Shown piece after piece: positions 13,214 to 27,800 of a DNA stretch of 37,453 bases. A model generated the notes under the pieces. The model worked only from the letters and a program-made list of their open reading frames with translations, searched no databases and had not been told where the DNA came from. The position numbers were made by a program, and so were the translations under genes. The stretch is from an uncultured Clostridia bacterium (GTDB taxonomy: Bacteria; Bacillota; Clostridia; Christensenellales; CAG-917). The DNA lies in assembly GCA_934254835.1 (NCBI GenBank), contig CAKQMI010000015.1, positions 1 through 37,453 of the forward strand, in the 5' to 3' direction. Position 1 is the first letter of the stretch; each line of letters starts with the position of its first letter.

Positions 13214-15800
13214 TCAGTTTTTGCTGAATACTCTGATTTCGAATGTGACGCCGTTTTGTACGAACGTTTCGTCCTCGACGAACTTGTACGTGCCGGTCGT
13301 ACCTTCTTCCGCCTCGGTGAACACATCGCCGTTACGGTTGTAGGTCTTGCCTTCGTACACTTCTCCCGCCTTAATTTCGACGTACTTGCCTTTCTTGAAG
13401 ACGCTTACCGTGCCGTTGGTGATGCCGAGTTTGTCTTTTGCGTATGCAACCGTGTCCAGTTCGTCATCGCTCAACCTGATAAGGTCTTTTGCCAAGCCTT
13501 CTTTCACCGAGCCGTCTTTGTAGTAAACAGCGACTTTTGCGGTTTCGAGATACGCTCTGTCGATGACTTGCGTGTTGTCGATAAGGAGGACAACCTTGGT
13601 TGCGACCTTGGGCGTTACGACAACCTTGATATCGAAGACTTGCTCATAAGCATCGTTGACTTTGTACAAGGCTTGCACCGTGATATTACGTTCGGTCTTG
13701 ACGCCAAGCTCTGGCACCACGAACATATTGACAGGGGTTTGATCCGCATCGGTCATGTTCAGCGTATCGGTGTAGAACGCGAAGTCTTTGACAGTAAACA
13801 GTTGCGTTTCGAAAGTGATCCTCGAGCGTCTGACCTTGACGTAAAGCTCTTCCGCGTCAAAGATATTGATTGCATATCTGTTTTCGCCCGCTGTACCGGT
13901 GTACTTGTCGTAAACGTAGCCGGTGACTTCCTGTTTGACGAACCTTGCCTTGTTGTCTTCTGCCACTGACGCGTCGCCTTCCGCAACGTACTTGCCGTTC
14001 ACAAGAGCGAATTTATCCAACCCTTCGTGCGCTTTGTTCTTTTCCTCAAACGGTACGAACACTTCGCGAGTTTCGAGGACGTAGTCGCCCGTCGAGCTTA
14101 ATACGAACATGTCTTTATACTGGTTGAAGTTCAGGTTGCCGCCCGCAAGCGCGCTCAACGTTTCTTGTGCGATGCTGACGGGGATCTTGATTTCCTGCTT
14201 GCTGTTGACAAGCTTGGTTGTTGCAAGGTCGCCTGTGGTACGCGTAATCTTGTACTTGTTGATGACCGCAACGATGTTTCCGCTTGCGCCGTTTTGCGGG
14301 TTGTTCATATCGTACTTGAAGTCGTCGTACTTCCATTCGAGCACGTCAACGGTGGTCGTCTTGCCTGTTTTGAGCGTTACGGTAATCTTGTCAAGCCAAG
14401 TGTAACCGCTGTCCACGGTGAGAGCGTAAGAACCGCTGTCCGCATTTGCATCGCTTCCGCCGAAGAGTCCGCCGAGGCTGTCCAACAGCCCTTCCGCCTT
14501 GCTTTCCGCAGGAACGTATGTGTAAGTACCCGTTTGCAACGTCTTGTCGTTGAACGTCCTTACGAACGTGCCTTTAAGTCCGAGTTTGTGCTTGTTCCAC
14601 TCCGCAAGTTCAGTTTCATCCGTAGGCGCGGTGCCCTTAGTGAACGTATAGGTGCTTCCGTCAACGCCGATGTAACTGATTGTGCCGGTCGCATTATTGT
14701 CCGTGAACTTCGAGTTCGCCTTAATCGAGGGAAGTCCGAGGTTGCCGATGATATCGAGGTGTTTTTCATTCGTGAAGTCGAATGCCGTGCCACCGTTCAA
14801 GATATCGTACACGCCTTCCGTGGGCAGACTGCCCGAAACAACGCTGACGTTGTTGTACTTGACCTTGATGGTCTTTTGGATACGAGAGCTGTAACCCACC
14901 TGATACCAGAAGGCTTTTTCCATGGTTGCGCCTTCTTCGACTGTGTCTTCGTCAATCCAGTTGAACTTGCCGTCCACAGTGTAGTCGACGCCGTTGATCT
15001 TGACCGTTGCGGGTTTATCCTTGTCAAAGTCACGCGACAGAACTTGCAGTTCGCCGTCTTTTCTCATAATCGCTATGATTCTCGGCAATCCTGCCGTTAC
15101 GTTATCGTCACCAGTCGGATCTTTCGTCGGATCGACTATTATCTTGTTGGTTTCGACAAACGTCGTGCCGTCTGCCTTGAAGTAACCGAAGAGCTTCAAG
15201 AAGCCTGCGCTGTCACTTACTCTGACTTTGACTTTTTGCACCTTATAGTTGAGCGCATAGCCCCAAATATAGCTTTCTGCGCCCGGAGCAAGCACCGCCG
15301 TCGAGGTGTTCCAAACAATGGGCGTTCCGCCAAGTTCTGCATACCCTTTATCTTTATCCGGCACGTTTTCTTTTTGTGACTTGGAATCGTACTCGCTGAT
15401 GCCGTGGAAGTCAGCCGTGACTCTCTTCAAAAGTGCCGGGTTGCTATTAAGCGATGCCGAGGTGAGTTCGACAGGATCGAACGGATTTTCAACGACTATC
15501 GTGGTTCCGGAATCTTGATTTATTGCACTGCCGTTGTCGTAGTTTCTGACGCCGGATACCGAGCGCAATGTCACGTTGTCGTCAAACTTGATGACGATTT
15601 CCGCGGAGTTTTGTCCACAGGTCACACGTTTGAAAGTGTTTCCGCTTGCCTCCGTGCGTTCTTTGTTTATCGACAACGCGATTTCTTTCAGCACGCCTTT
15701 TCCGCCTGCAAGGCGCGATTTGTCGATTACGATTTCGGCATAATTTGACTTTGTCGCATCAAGTTTCGGAAGCGGGAGCAATCCGCCGATGATATCTCTC
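13214..15800 (-). other. C-terminal non-modular region of the giant protein
   Basis: After the last ALASDD linker module, roughly the last 860 residues lack the LGLYY motif. They look beta-rich and Ig-like (AYLETAKVAVYYKDGSVKEG, KVVVTPKVATKVVLLIDN), with two more DGKYV/YEGKTY units near the end. The chain ends in EIRVFSKN, without a sorting signal. A surface-exposed or ligand-binding end is possible but unproven. Confidence 0.55.
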
Positions 15801-18800
15801 AAGACGTTGCCGAATGTACCGCCCGGTTTAAGAGCGTTTTTCAATGTGCCGATAGTTTCCGCCGCGAAAGTTTGCAGGTAGTACACACACCAGTTGTGCG
15901 CGCCGTACGAGGTGTATTCTTTATTATCGCTTCCCGTGAATTTCTCGCCTCTGTTCTTATAAACGTGATTTTGCAATACGTCTTTGGGCAGAGTGTCCGC
16001 CGCGGGTGCATTCTTATCATACATTCCGTAAAGCATATAATACAAGCCTGCCAACGCCTCGTTCAATCCGTCTGCGTTCAAGTCAACGCGGATTGTCGAA
16101 ATATTTCTGTCGTCTTTGTCACGTCCTTCAACCGATTGATTGTTCCACCAGTTGACCTCAACTCCTTTGATAAATCCGGAAATGGTATCTTTCAGGCTCT
16201 TTTCGGTCGTGGTATCGTCTGACGCAAGCGCCGTGGACGATGCCGAGCCGAGCCCGCCGAGGAGTCCCAGAATATCGAGGTCGGCGATCTTCATCTTTCT
16301 GACCGCATTCAAGCCAAGCACAATGTCCAAAACCTTTGAAATATCGAGGTAAAGCTGGTTGTTGAACAGCCATGCGCCGATTTCACGCGGGTTGGAAGCA
16401 CCCTTTTTGTCATAACTCTTGACAATCGCTTGGAACTTGCCTGCATACGTCTTGACGTTGCCCGACAAATGTTTGGTGCTTGCGTCCGTGCGCGACAGTT
16501 GGATACTCGTGTATCTTTCTCCGGCGCCTTCTTGACTATTGACGTTGTAGTAATGTTGCGTGTTCTTGTACCATTCAATCGAGATTGCGGGGTCGATGCC
16601 CTTAACGACCGCAGTCAAGATATTGATAAGGCTCAATCCTTTCGCATCGTTTAGGATAAGTCCCGAGAAGGAGTGCGCATTTGTTCCGGTGATTGCGTCC
16701 AAAACGTTGGTTCCGCTCGTGTTGATTGCGCCCTTCGTCGCGCCGTATCTGATGTAGTCGGACGAATCTTTCGCGCCGTCCGTAATAACGATATTGCGAA
16801 TCTTAATGCCGATTGAACTGTCGTCATTGTTGTTGAAGCCAAGCGCAAGTTCAAGTTCCAAATCCCTACCGTTGACTTTGGACGGGTGGTTGATGGAAAG
16901 CGTCAACGCCCTTTCGTTGTTAAGTTTCGGCAAAGGAATGACTGTCGCCGTCGCGCCTTCGCCGATGGTGATTATCTTGTAGCCCACAAGGTTCATTCCC
17001 GTTACGAAAAGTGCGTATTTTCCAAACAATCTGTTGTTTACCGCGCTTCCCGTAGTATGTTCTGCATTAAAGTTTGTTGCTTTCATCGTTTCGCCGATAT
17101 CGCTTACCCAAACAGACACACTTCCGTTGTTGTCAATAATCACATAGGTAAGAATGGGAGTCGTTATTCCATTCTTGACAACTATCGGGAACACAAAAGA
17201 CTTGCCTGAGAACTCTTCAATCTGGTATGCAGTATTGAAACATCCGTTTTCAAGTGCCTTATTCACAGGATCTTTCATGTAATCTTCGTACAAACTCTTA
17301 AGGTTTATAATAGCGTTCTTAAACGCAACTGCCGATTTAAATCCAAACAGTCTTGCTATCACTTCTTGATAATCGACACCTTCTGTGTTTTCGCCAAAAC
17401 CTATCGTGTACGGAGTTCTAATTAACGTGCCGTCTTCCTCGATAACGTCTTTGATACCTACGATTGCGCTCTTTTTGAGATTGCGAGCTATCTTCGCGAA
17501 AGCACTATCGTAAATTCCCATTGCCTTATTATAGAATGCAGTATATTGATCCCAAGCTTCTTTATCGGTTTCTGCAAAGATCCTATTATACACATTTCCA
17601 TCTGTAGGAATGCCAAACTTTGCAAGACTGTTTGCAAATAATTTGCTCAGCTCATTAAATGCAGAGATTGTGGAGTTGGAGACTGCATTAGGTATGTTCT
17701 CGGTGAGGTTGCCTTTGTCGCCAAAGTCTCCCAAGATCATACCAAACGGGTTGCATTCGTCGTACGTAACGTTAACTTCAGTGTCGTTATATCCCGAAAT
17801 CTTTCTTACATACAAGTCGGAGCACTGACCACCTTCACCAAAATGCAACTTGTCGCCAAGGAGGCTCGAGAGCAGTCCTTCGATGAATCCCCAGCCGATT
17901 TCAATCTTGAAGCCGGTCTTGCCGGGGATAACGGTAAGAATTGCTTTGTCGCTCGGAGCAACAGGCGCTCTTAACGTGCCGTCACCGCTTGCAAGTGCAC
18001 TTGTCGTGCCCGATACAAGACCGCCGATAAGGCTTTGCAAACCGATGATCTTGACCTTGAACAAGGACAAGCCCGAAAGGTCGGCGTAAACGTCCGCGTC
18101 GCCTTTTTGCTTGTAGAGCGTGACCAACGAGCCGTAGCCAAACGGTTTGAGGTTGAGGTACAACTCGATATCGCTCCACCAGTCATCGGTTCCGCCTTGG
18201 AGTGCCGATACAAGTTTCTTGAGGTTGAGCGCAACTCTCAGGTCGATGTCGCAACCGATTGTGTCGTCTTTCGGCAGGTTGAGTTTGAAGTTTTCAATGC
18301 CCAGCAACGATTTCAACAATACGTTCAGGTATTGTTCAAACTCGCTTACGCCGTCGTCCACACAAATTTGTCTGATTTCGACGTTGAAGCCGAGCGCAAG
18401 GTTTTCAAGCCCGATTTCGCCACTTGCAATGTCGTAAGCGACTGCAAATTCAGTGCTGTGGCTTGCAACTCTATCATTGTATTTTCTTTCGGCGTCATTT
18501 GAATTCGGGTTATTTCCGCTGATTTCAAAGTCGCTTGAACGCAATCCAAAGTATGCGTGCTCGTCGATTTGGACAACAAGGTTGAACTGAGTATCGTTCA
18601 TACCGTCGCCGTTGATATCCTTTCTCGAGTCGAACAGCATGACGGCGTCACCGAAGTTCGGCAATTGGATATCAAGTCCAAGTGCGCCCGTTATCGTTTC
18701 AAGCAGGCTGTTGAGCAAATCTGCGTTGATGCCGAAACCGAAGTGGTTGTTGGCAAGGACAAGCGAAACGTACGGTTTGCCTCCCGAAATCTCTTTGTAG

Positions 18801-21800
18801 CGTGTCGCGCCAAGGTGAGCCGGATTCGACGAGTCGTATTTCACGTATTTGCCGTCGATGAAGACAAATTCGCCGGTTGCGCTTTCTTCGTACTCAACGG
18901 GGAACAGTGCCTTGCCCCAACTGGTTCTGAACGCGCCCTTGCTTACGTTATAGCGCGTGGCGTCCGTGCCGTGTGTCGCGTCATACGTCTCGACTTTCCT
19001 TGAATAACGTGTCAGTCCTTCGTGCTTCTTCGCGCTGTATCTGACGTACTTTTCACCGACTTTGACGAAGTTGCCGTATTGGCTTTCGGTGTAGATAAGG
19101 ACGTACTTGCCGTTTTCCGCTTCCACAAACTCGGAGTACTCGATAAAGTCTTTGTCATAAGTATCGATATAGGAACTTGCAAGCGCCGACGTCGATGCAT
19201 CGCGCCTTGTGCCGTCGCCGATGAGGTATTTGTCAAGGATAGGCGTCAATGCATTGTTTATCGTATCGCCGAGGTTCAGCCCTGCGAGTTTCAATTTGGG
19301 AAGTCCCCAACCCGACAAGTCAGCGTACAGGCTTTGTCCGTCAAGGTAGATGCCGACTTTGAGGTCTCTGGGCTCAGTGCTGGTCGCCTTGTAAATCTCG
19401 ATTGCGACTTTCATATTGTTGAAGTCGGCAAGGTCGATATGGGCGTTGAGCGCGAGCGTGTAAACCGCGTCGATTTCGTCTTCTTTGACGATGAACTGCA
19501 CAAGTTTATCAGGGAAGAGTTCCTTCTTCAGTATGGTTTCAAGAATATCGATGAATGCGCTGATATCGAATCCGCCCGACTGTTTGGACGATTCATAATA
19601 CCACTCCGCCTCGAAGTTGATATCCAGTTTCAGTTTTCTGATGTTTACAAAGTCAACACGGTCTTCCTGCTTAATGAAGGTATTCGCAGTCGTATCGAAG
19701 CCGTCGGGCGCGCTGAGGTGGATACCGCCCACGCGCAGACCGATATAGAAGTCACGATCTTCATCCGAGGTATGGTCGTCGTTGCCGAGGATCATTTCGA
19801 GACCGACTTCCAAATTCCTAAGGTCGATGTAAACTCCGCCCTTGACAAGCGATTGCTCTTCGGTAATGCTCGTGCCGAGCAAGACGTTCAGCAGTTCGCC
19901 GATGAAGTTATCTCTCAGACCAACGTAAATTCTGCCATCGCCCAAACGCACTTCACCAAGGAGCGCGTTCAGAACGCCGAAGATATTTTCGGGGATAAGT
20001 CCCGTATTCGCACTCGCGCTTGCTTGCGCCGAGGTTGACGAACCTGCAAGGATTGCGTTGAGGTCAATCTTCGCGACGTGTTTGCCTTTGTTTCTATAAT
20101 TGCTGTTGTCGATATAGACAGACAGTATGCCGTCCGCCTCGCCGATTGCCGTGATGACGATCTTGCTGTTCTTTTCGCGCAGATCTTCTGCAAACAGCAT
20201 GGTGTCCATATTGATTGTCAGACGGAGTTCGGTGCCTTCGAGGTTCAATCCCGTTCCGCTCAACAGACCGCCCAGCAAGTTCTTGACGTCGATTGCGGCT
20301 GCAATATCGATGCTGAAGTTGCCGTAGCCGTCAAGTTCTTCTTTCGGGAACAGCACTTGATACAACACTTTCGCGCTGTCTTTGTTGAGACCGAGAAGCC
20401 CCGCGAAGTATCTTTCCCAAGGAACGATATTGTCGCCGGTGTCGTTTGCAAACGAATCAACGTCAAGCGATACGTTCAGGAAAATCTTTCCGCTCCTGCC
20501 GAAGTCAAGGCTGTCGATAAGGACGTCCATAATTTCAGCCGCGCCAAGGATTCTGTCAAGGTCGATATCCGCAAATTGACGATATTTGTCTGCGTTCTCG
20601 GGCAGGAACGAAATCGTGTTTTCGGCGTCGAGGAATTCAAGATAGCTGCCGTCGGTGTTGCCCGCGCCTTCTCTCTTTTCAAAGTCGAAGCCGAAGATGT
20701 TCAAGCCTATGTTGAGCGCAAGTTGGTGATTGTTGTAAACGTCAAGTATGCCGATATCCAAGCCGAAGATGAACGGATCTTTCGTGGCGTGAATACTTAC
20801 AAGCAAAGCGTCCAGAATGTCTTCGAGTTCGCCTTTGTCCATAAGACCGCCGATGAGACCGAGCATTGCTTTGCCGGTGATATTGACTTTTGCGTTGCTC
20901 TTCACGTCATAGCCCGCGACATTGTCGCCGATGCCGTATTTCGAGAGGTCAGCCCAGACCGCCGAAATGCTGTAAACAGGCACTTTGACGTACGAGGTCT
21001 TGCCCGCTACTACACCTTCGACGTATTTACTTCCGTCGAAATAATAGAGCTTGGGAGCGTTGTGACTGGGCTTATCTTTGTCGTAAACGTTGAAGTCGTA
21101 CTTGCAGGTCTTCGGGTTGTATTCCATAATATACGACGCACTGCCGTTTGCAACTTCCACGTATTTATCGACTGCTTTGTATTTGCCGTCGTTGGCTTGT
21201 ACGTATTTGCCGTCGACAAGGTTGTATCTGTCGGATTCCGGAACGGTTTCGCCCGCCGTAATTTCAACGTACTTGATAAGTTTTTTGTAAAGTTTGGTAT
21301 TCGTGAAGTCGGCGGTGTCGTCCGCAATTCTCACATACTTATCGGCTATTTGATACTTGTCGCCTTCATAGGTTTCGCCGTCAAGTATCGGATAATATGT
21401 GGTTGCAGAAGCGTCCGCGACAAACTTGTACGTGCCGTTTGCGTCAACCTTGAACGTTCCGTCTGCTTCCATCGCGAACTTCGTGCCGGTGTAGCCTTCT
21501 TCCGCAATTTCGTACGCACCGCGTTTATAAGTGCCGTTTGCGTCGATTACGTATTCAATGCCGTCAACAATGTACAGGTTGTTTAACTTTTCAAATTCGG
21601 TCACGACTTCGTGCGTGTACTTCGCCTTGAACGCAAATTTCTCGGCGTTTTCAGCGGAAAGTACCGAATAGCCCGTCACTTTGTTGTCACGGTCACGGAC
21701 GTACAAAGTTCTTCCGTCCTTCGTCTTATAATCGACGATTTCGCCGGTGTAATTCTTGTAAACCTTCTTTACTTCGTCCGTATCGGTGAGCGTATGGATT

Positions 21801-24800
21801 TGTGCATATCTGTCGGGAGCCACCGAGTTCATGCTGTTGGCTTCGTAATAAATGTAGGTGCGTGCTTCGTCAGCCCATGCGGAGCCGTCCGCCGAGCCGA
21901 GCGCGACCGTCGCCGACGAGCCTGCGCCGGTGATAAGACCGTTGAGAATATCCAGGATATTGACGCCCGTTATCTTGAGCATGCCGAGGTTCTTGTTGTT
22001 GCCCTCGTTTTGCTTCTTGAAGAAGTGCGATACGTCAACGTACAGCGCGCCTTCCGAACTAATGTAAGTAAGGGTTGCCAAAGGCACGATATTGTTGGGA
22101 TCGTAGTATCTCGACAGCGACACCCTGAGGTCAATCGCACTAAGACCGAACGTCTTGTCTTCGAGGTCGTACTTGATGCCCGCCTTAGCCTCGATTGCAA
22201 AGCGGATATCGATATCGTCCTCGATGACGAGTTTGGTCTCGAGATCGCCCACAACACCGCTGAGAATGTTGGCAAGCGCGATGCCTTCTTGTTTGTTAAT
22301 CTTGATTTGTCCTTTGATGCCAAGTGCAAGACCGTTGACCTCTTCTGCGTCGGAGAACACGACACCGCCTACGTTCGGCGAGGTGATGAGGTCTTTCTTC
22401 GCGCCGATCTTCGGGAAGTTGACCGCAAGTTTCAAGTGGGTTGCATAAGCGTCAAGGTCAAGTTCGACAAGACCTTTTCTTGTGCTTCTATGGAAAGTTG
22501 TCTTTCCTTTAATTGCATTTTCGAGTTCTTCCGCGGTCATGCCTGCGTAGCCTTCGACGTATTGTTGTACAAATTCTTTCTCACTGTACAACTCGATATG
22601 CTGTGTTTGCGGGTTCTTGTTGAATACCATGCCGTAGTAACGGAACTCTTCATTGCAGGAAGAATCGGTGTAGTACTTGCCTTCTTTTCTCCAGATCGGC
22701 TCGTAATTTTCGCCAAGGTTTCCAAGATTTACCGTAAGTCCGCTGAACGCAACGTCGGTTGAGTTGGGCTCGGGCAATACTTTGCCGTAGTATTTAAACT
22801 CGGGTTTGTTCAGCAACAGCGAGAACATCGTATCGATAAGCGTTGCGAAGTAGTCGTTTTGGAAAGCAACTTTCAACGCTTTTCCGCCAAGTTCGACACC
22901 CGCGATAAGTTTCTTCAAAATGCCGATGATTTGGTTTGCGTCTGCCGAAGCGACCGCATTTGATGCCGTTGCGTCACCCGATGCAAGCGCCGTGCTTGAG
23001 CCCGTAGCCGTTCTGATGACTTTCATAAGGAACTCGCCCGTGACTTTCACGTTGGGCATTCCAAGACCGTCCAGCATCAAGTAAACGTTGCCGTCCGCGA
23101 CGTAGATACCGACAAGTTCGTCACCGTCGGACTGCGCGTAAATGGAGATTTGCGCCTTGACAAGAGGCAAAATCTCTTCAATCGCCTTGAAAATGTCGGA
23201 CGAATCGAAGCCTTCCTCCAGTTTGTTGAGGATTGCCGCAAGCGCAAGTTCCAGTTTGACGGAAGCGCGGATACCCATATTGCCACTGCCGACCGCGCCG
23301 ACCGACGAAACGTTGGTGATGATGGGTTTGCCCGTTGTGGCGTCAACACCTTCATCCGTTCTGCCCATCCACATACCGTCGGTGAACAGCGCGCCAAGGT
23401 CGATATCCAAGGACAGCGTCAATGCTTCGAGTTTCGGCTCGAACCCGACGATCTTGTTGGTGGAGCTGTCGATAAGAAGCTCGATCAACTCTGCGTAATC
23501 TTCGATCTTCTCTTTTGCGACCGTTTCTTTGACACCGGTGTTGCCGATCTTGATATTTTCAATGGCAACGCTGATGCCGATAAGATCCGCCGCTTCTGCG
23601 TTGAGTTTCAACGAGATATTGCTCGAGCGTTTGTATTCGCCGTTTTCGTCGATATAATACTCGTGCGTTGTTTCGTCATAGAAGTATCTTGTTCCGGTGT
23701 ATGCTTCGCCGTCTGCAATCTTGTCAAATTTATCGCCGTAGTTGACCTCGACAAGTGCTTGGAGGTCAAGTTTTTGCAACATGGCTTTGGTATTATTGTC
23801 AAGTCCAAGTGCCGCGATATCCAACAAACCGTTGATGAACAGCGTGCCGACTTCAACCGCAATACGGTTGTGGTCGAATACGAGTGCCACCGCGCTCAGT
23901 TTATCTTTGTTGTCTGCAACGGTGAAGCCCAGTTCGGAAGCAAGCGCAGTCGATGCGCCGTTTCCGCCACCCTTCAATTTCTTGATAAGTTCAATGCCGT
24001 TGGACGCGCCGAGGAGCGAGCTTAATTTAAGCCCCGATACACGGACGTTGTCAAATCCAAGACCTTCGAGTTTTACAAGGGCGTTGCCGTCTTTGTAATA
24101 GACGCCGACAAGGACTTTTTCGTCGCCGATAACTTTGCCACCCTCTTTGATTCTGCCGACGATTTCAACCGCCGCGACAGAGTGGTCAAGGTTGGTGATA
24201 TTGAGCGACAGTGCAACACGGAGCGTCAATTCAAGTTCAGCACCGCCGTCGGGCACCTTGAGTTTGAGCCATTCTTTGCCAAGATTTACACCGGAGAGTA
24301 CGCCAAGGTTATCAATGAAACCACCAAGGTCAAATCCTCCACCCGCATTATGCTTATCGTTGACCAAAACACCGATGTTGACTTCCATGCTGAGGTCGAT
24401 TTCGGCTTCTTCGGGAACAATTTGCTTTTTGACGTCTTCGGGGACGATAATCCTATTATCGTCAACAAATCCCAAGTCGATCTTGCCGATATTGAGGTTG
24501 AAGCCGATGTGACCGATTTTAAGCCCGATGCCGATACCGAACGAATCGAAGTCAAAGCCGAATTTCAGTTCTTCGTAAACTTCGCCGACCTTCGTATATC
24601 TTGTGGTCAAAGCTTCCGCGTATGCCGAGTCGTAGCCTTCGCATTCCGAAAGGAGCCAGCCGTCGGGAAGTCCATTGATATTTTCATAAACGACTTCCGT
24701 GTCTTCCAAAGCCACGCGTTTATAAAGCGTTGCGCCCGCTTCGGCTTTTTCGACCTCGACGTATTCGCCGTTTGCAAGTTTGATATACTTCACGCCGTTG

Positions 24801-27800
24801 TAGTTTTCGTCGGTAATTTCAACAAACTTGTAGGCTTTCTTATAGTAAACGTTGCCGTCTGCGTTTTCGGGGAATATGGGCGATGCGGTCTCGATTGTGA
24901 CTGCAAGGTCAACTCCGCCAAGCGCACTAAGGCTTATCGTGCCTTCGTCAAATCCCAGCAGGACCTCAAGAAGTCTTTCGACAAGCGTAGTGGTGGCTTT
25001 GACTGCCACGCCCGTGGTGTATGCGCCGTTGAGTTTTGAGAACTCGCCAACCCACAGTTGGAGCATTGCCGCCTCGAAAGGCTGACGTTCTCCGTCTGCG
25101 CTTGCCTTTGCCAATGCGCCGATAATGTCGCCCATGGGCATTGCAAAGATATCACGTTCACTATCGATATATTTGATATATAAATTACTGTTGTAGAGAT
25201 AGATACCGCCCTTGACTTGACCTTTCGTATCAAGCGACTCGATTGCAAGTTCGATCTTGCTGATGAGTGCGGGAATATCTATGTTCTTGGTGTCGGACAA
25301 CGCCTTGATAAGCTCGGCAATATCCGCACCGACCGTCAATCTGATGCGTGCTTCGTCTTCAAACGCGCCGATGCTGACAAGGAGTTTTGCCACCTTATTA
25401 AGTTCCGTCAAGTCTTTGCCCGAGAACGCCGGCGTGAATTTGTAAATCACGTCTTCGATATAAATCGTATTTTCGGCGGTTGACGCCTCGGACACACGAT
25501 ACAGTTTGCCGGTGTAGCCGTCGTTTTCGAGGACGGGATAATATGCGCCTTCTTCCGCAACGAATTTGTATTCGCCGTTTTCGTTGTCAATCTCGAACGT
25601 GCCGTCGGCGAGTTTCTTGAATTTTACGCCGTTGTATTCTTCGCCTTTGTTGAGTTTGTAGTAGTTGCCTTGTTTATAAAGGGCAATGTCAGCATTATAA
25701 AGCAGATATTCTTTTTCTTCGCCGACTTTGTCTTTCGTTCTGTCATCGAGACGGAATTTTACGCCCTCATAATCTCTGCCTGTAACAACGTACTTACCTG
25801 CCTTAAACGTGCCGGCGTCGTCCGTGACAAAACCGTTTCCGTCAACCTTATACTTCTTGTCGGCAGGATAGGTTTCTTTTTCTTCCGGAAGAATCAGGAA
25901 GTACGTCTTTGCCGAATCACCGTCAACGAACTTGTACAAGCCGTTTGCATCAACCTTGAACGTAATGACACCTTCGTTGATATTTTTCGTGAACTTCGTG
26001 CCGACGTAGTCTTTTTCCGCAAGGTAGTATGCGCCACGCTTGAACGTGCCGTTTGCATCAAGTTTGAATTTGGGCGCGCCGGTGGCTGAATACTTTTGAC
26101 CTTCGTAGACTTCATTCTCGAGAATCGGATAGTACTCAATATTGCCGGTGCGGTTGGAGATATCGATAATTCCGCCGATGAAGTCAAGAATACTGTCGTT
26201 TGTGCCTTTCGTTCCCGACAGTTTCAAGCCAAGTTCCATCGAGAGATAAATCTTTTCGCTGGTGACGTTTTCGGGTACCTCGGAGAACACGTTCTTAATT
26301 TTGACAAGCGTATGATCAGCTTCAGTGCCGGGAACAAGTTCTTTTCTGTACTTGCCGTTCGCATTAGCTGTTCCGTCTTTGTCGTATCTCGTGCCGGTGT
26401 AAACCTCGGCAACGGGGATTTCGACAAGAGCCGTACCTTCGTTATAGTAGCCTTCGATTTCTTGTATATCCTTAAGAGGCGTTGCGCCTTTTTTCTTGAG
26501 TGCGTAAGGTTCGACCTCAATCGCCTCGCCCTTCATAACGAGGGTTGCGTCAAGTCCCAGATGGATACTGAAATCGGGGGCTTTTGCGGTGTTGGGGTTG
26601 TCGAAAATAAGGTCAATGCCGATGCCCTTGTCTTTCGACCACTTGATACCGCTGTGGTCTTGTTTGATAAAGAGATTGCCTTTTTGAACTTCGTTGCCGT
26701 TCGCGTCGTAAACAGTTGCTGTTCCGTCATAACCTTTCGCGGAAACAAGGCTTCTCGTTTCTTTGTCTTTTGAGTTATAAACCGCCAGATAACTTGTGTG
26801 CTCATACTTGACGAACTTCTTCAGTTCGGCAGGCGCGGTTGTGATTTCAACATAAGTGTCGCCACTCTTATAGTACAGTTTTTCGACTTTTCCGCCGGTG
26901 TAAAGGACGAATACGTTCGAGCCGTTGGGAGACTGTCTATAAAGCGTCTTGTACGCCTTCGTGACGTCGGTTTCCGTCGTGTCGAAGAACAGGATTTCTT
27001 TGCCCTGTTGCGACTTGAACGTTTCGTTGAAGTTGACGTAACGCACATCGACCTTCTCCATGTACAGCAGGTCGTCAATCGATTTGCCAACCGTTTCCGT
27101 CGAGTATTTTACATACGGATCGCTCAACTTGAACATTGCCAAAACGTCTTCATTAAAGCCGAACGTTTCGCTAATCTTCCCTGCCACTATTTCTGTAAGC
27201 AAGAATTGCAATACTTTGGGAGCAAGCGCAACATCAAGTCCCGATTCGCCAATGCTTGTGCTTGAAAGAAGATTTTGCAAAATCTTGTTGATGAGCACAA
27301 AGTCGGGTTCTTTCTTTTGATTTTCGTTGCCGTTGCCGTTACCGTTGCCGTCGTCCGAAGCGAGTGCGCTGGAGCCGGTGCCGGGTTTGATTTGTTTGAT
27401 AATATTTTCAAGCGATGCCGAGTAGTTTGCCCCGCCGACAGCCGAAAGCGAAATATGGACAACGCCTTTTTGAATGCTTACGAAAATCGGATTGCCGTTG
27501 AGGTCAACCTTGATAAGGGCTTCGATTGAATTAAGAATATCGAGGATATTTTGTCCGTCTGTGCTCTCGGATTGTCCGCCGATTTTGCTCATTACGAAGT
27601 TGTAAAGAGCCGTGGCGGCGGGAATGAGGTTATCGCTCAAACCTCCGGACAAAACGTTCAGTACGACGTTAATGCCGATTGTACCGCGAGTATTTTTGAT
27701 GATTGCGTCAGCCGTCAACGCTTTCAAGATACTGCCGACGGTTGCCATCTTTGCGTCTTTTTCGATTATCGAGGACGCGACGTTTTTAAGGATTGCGTCA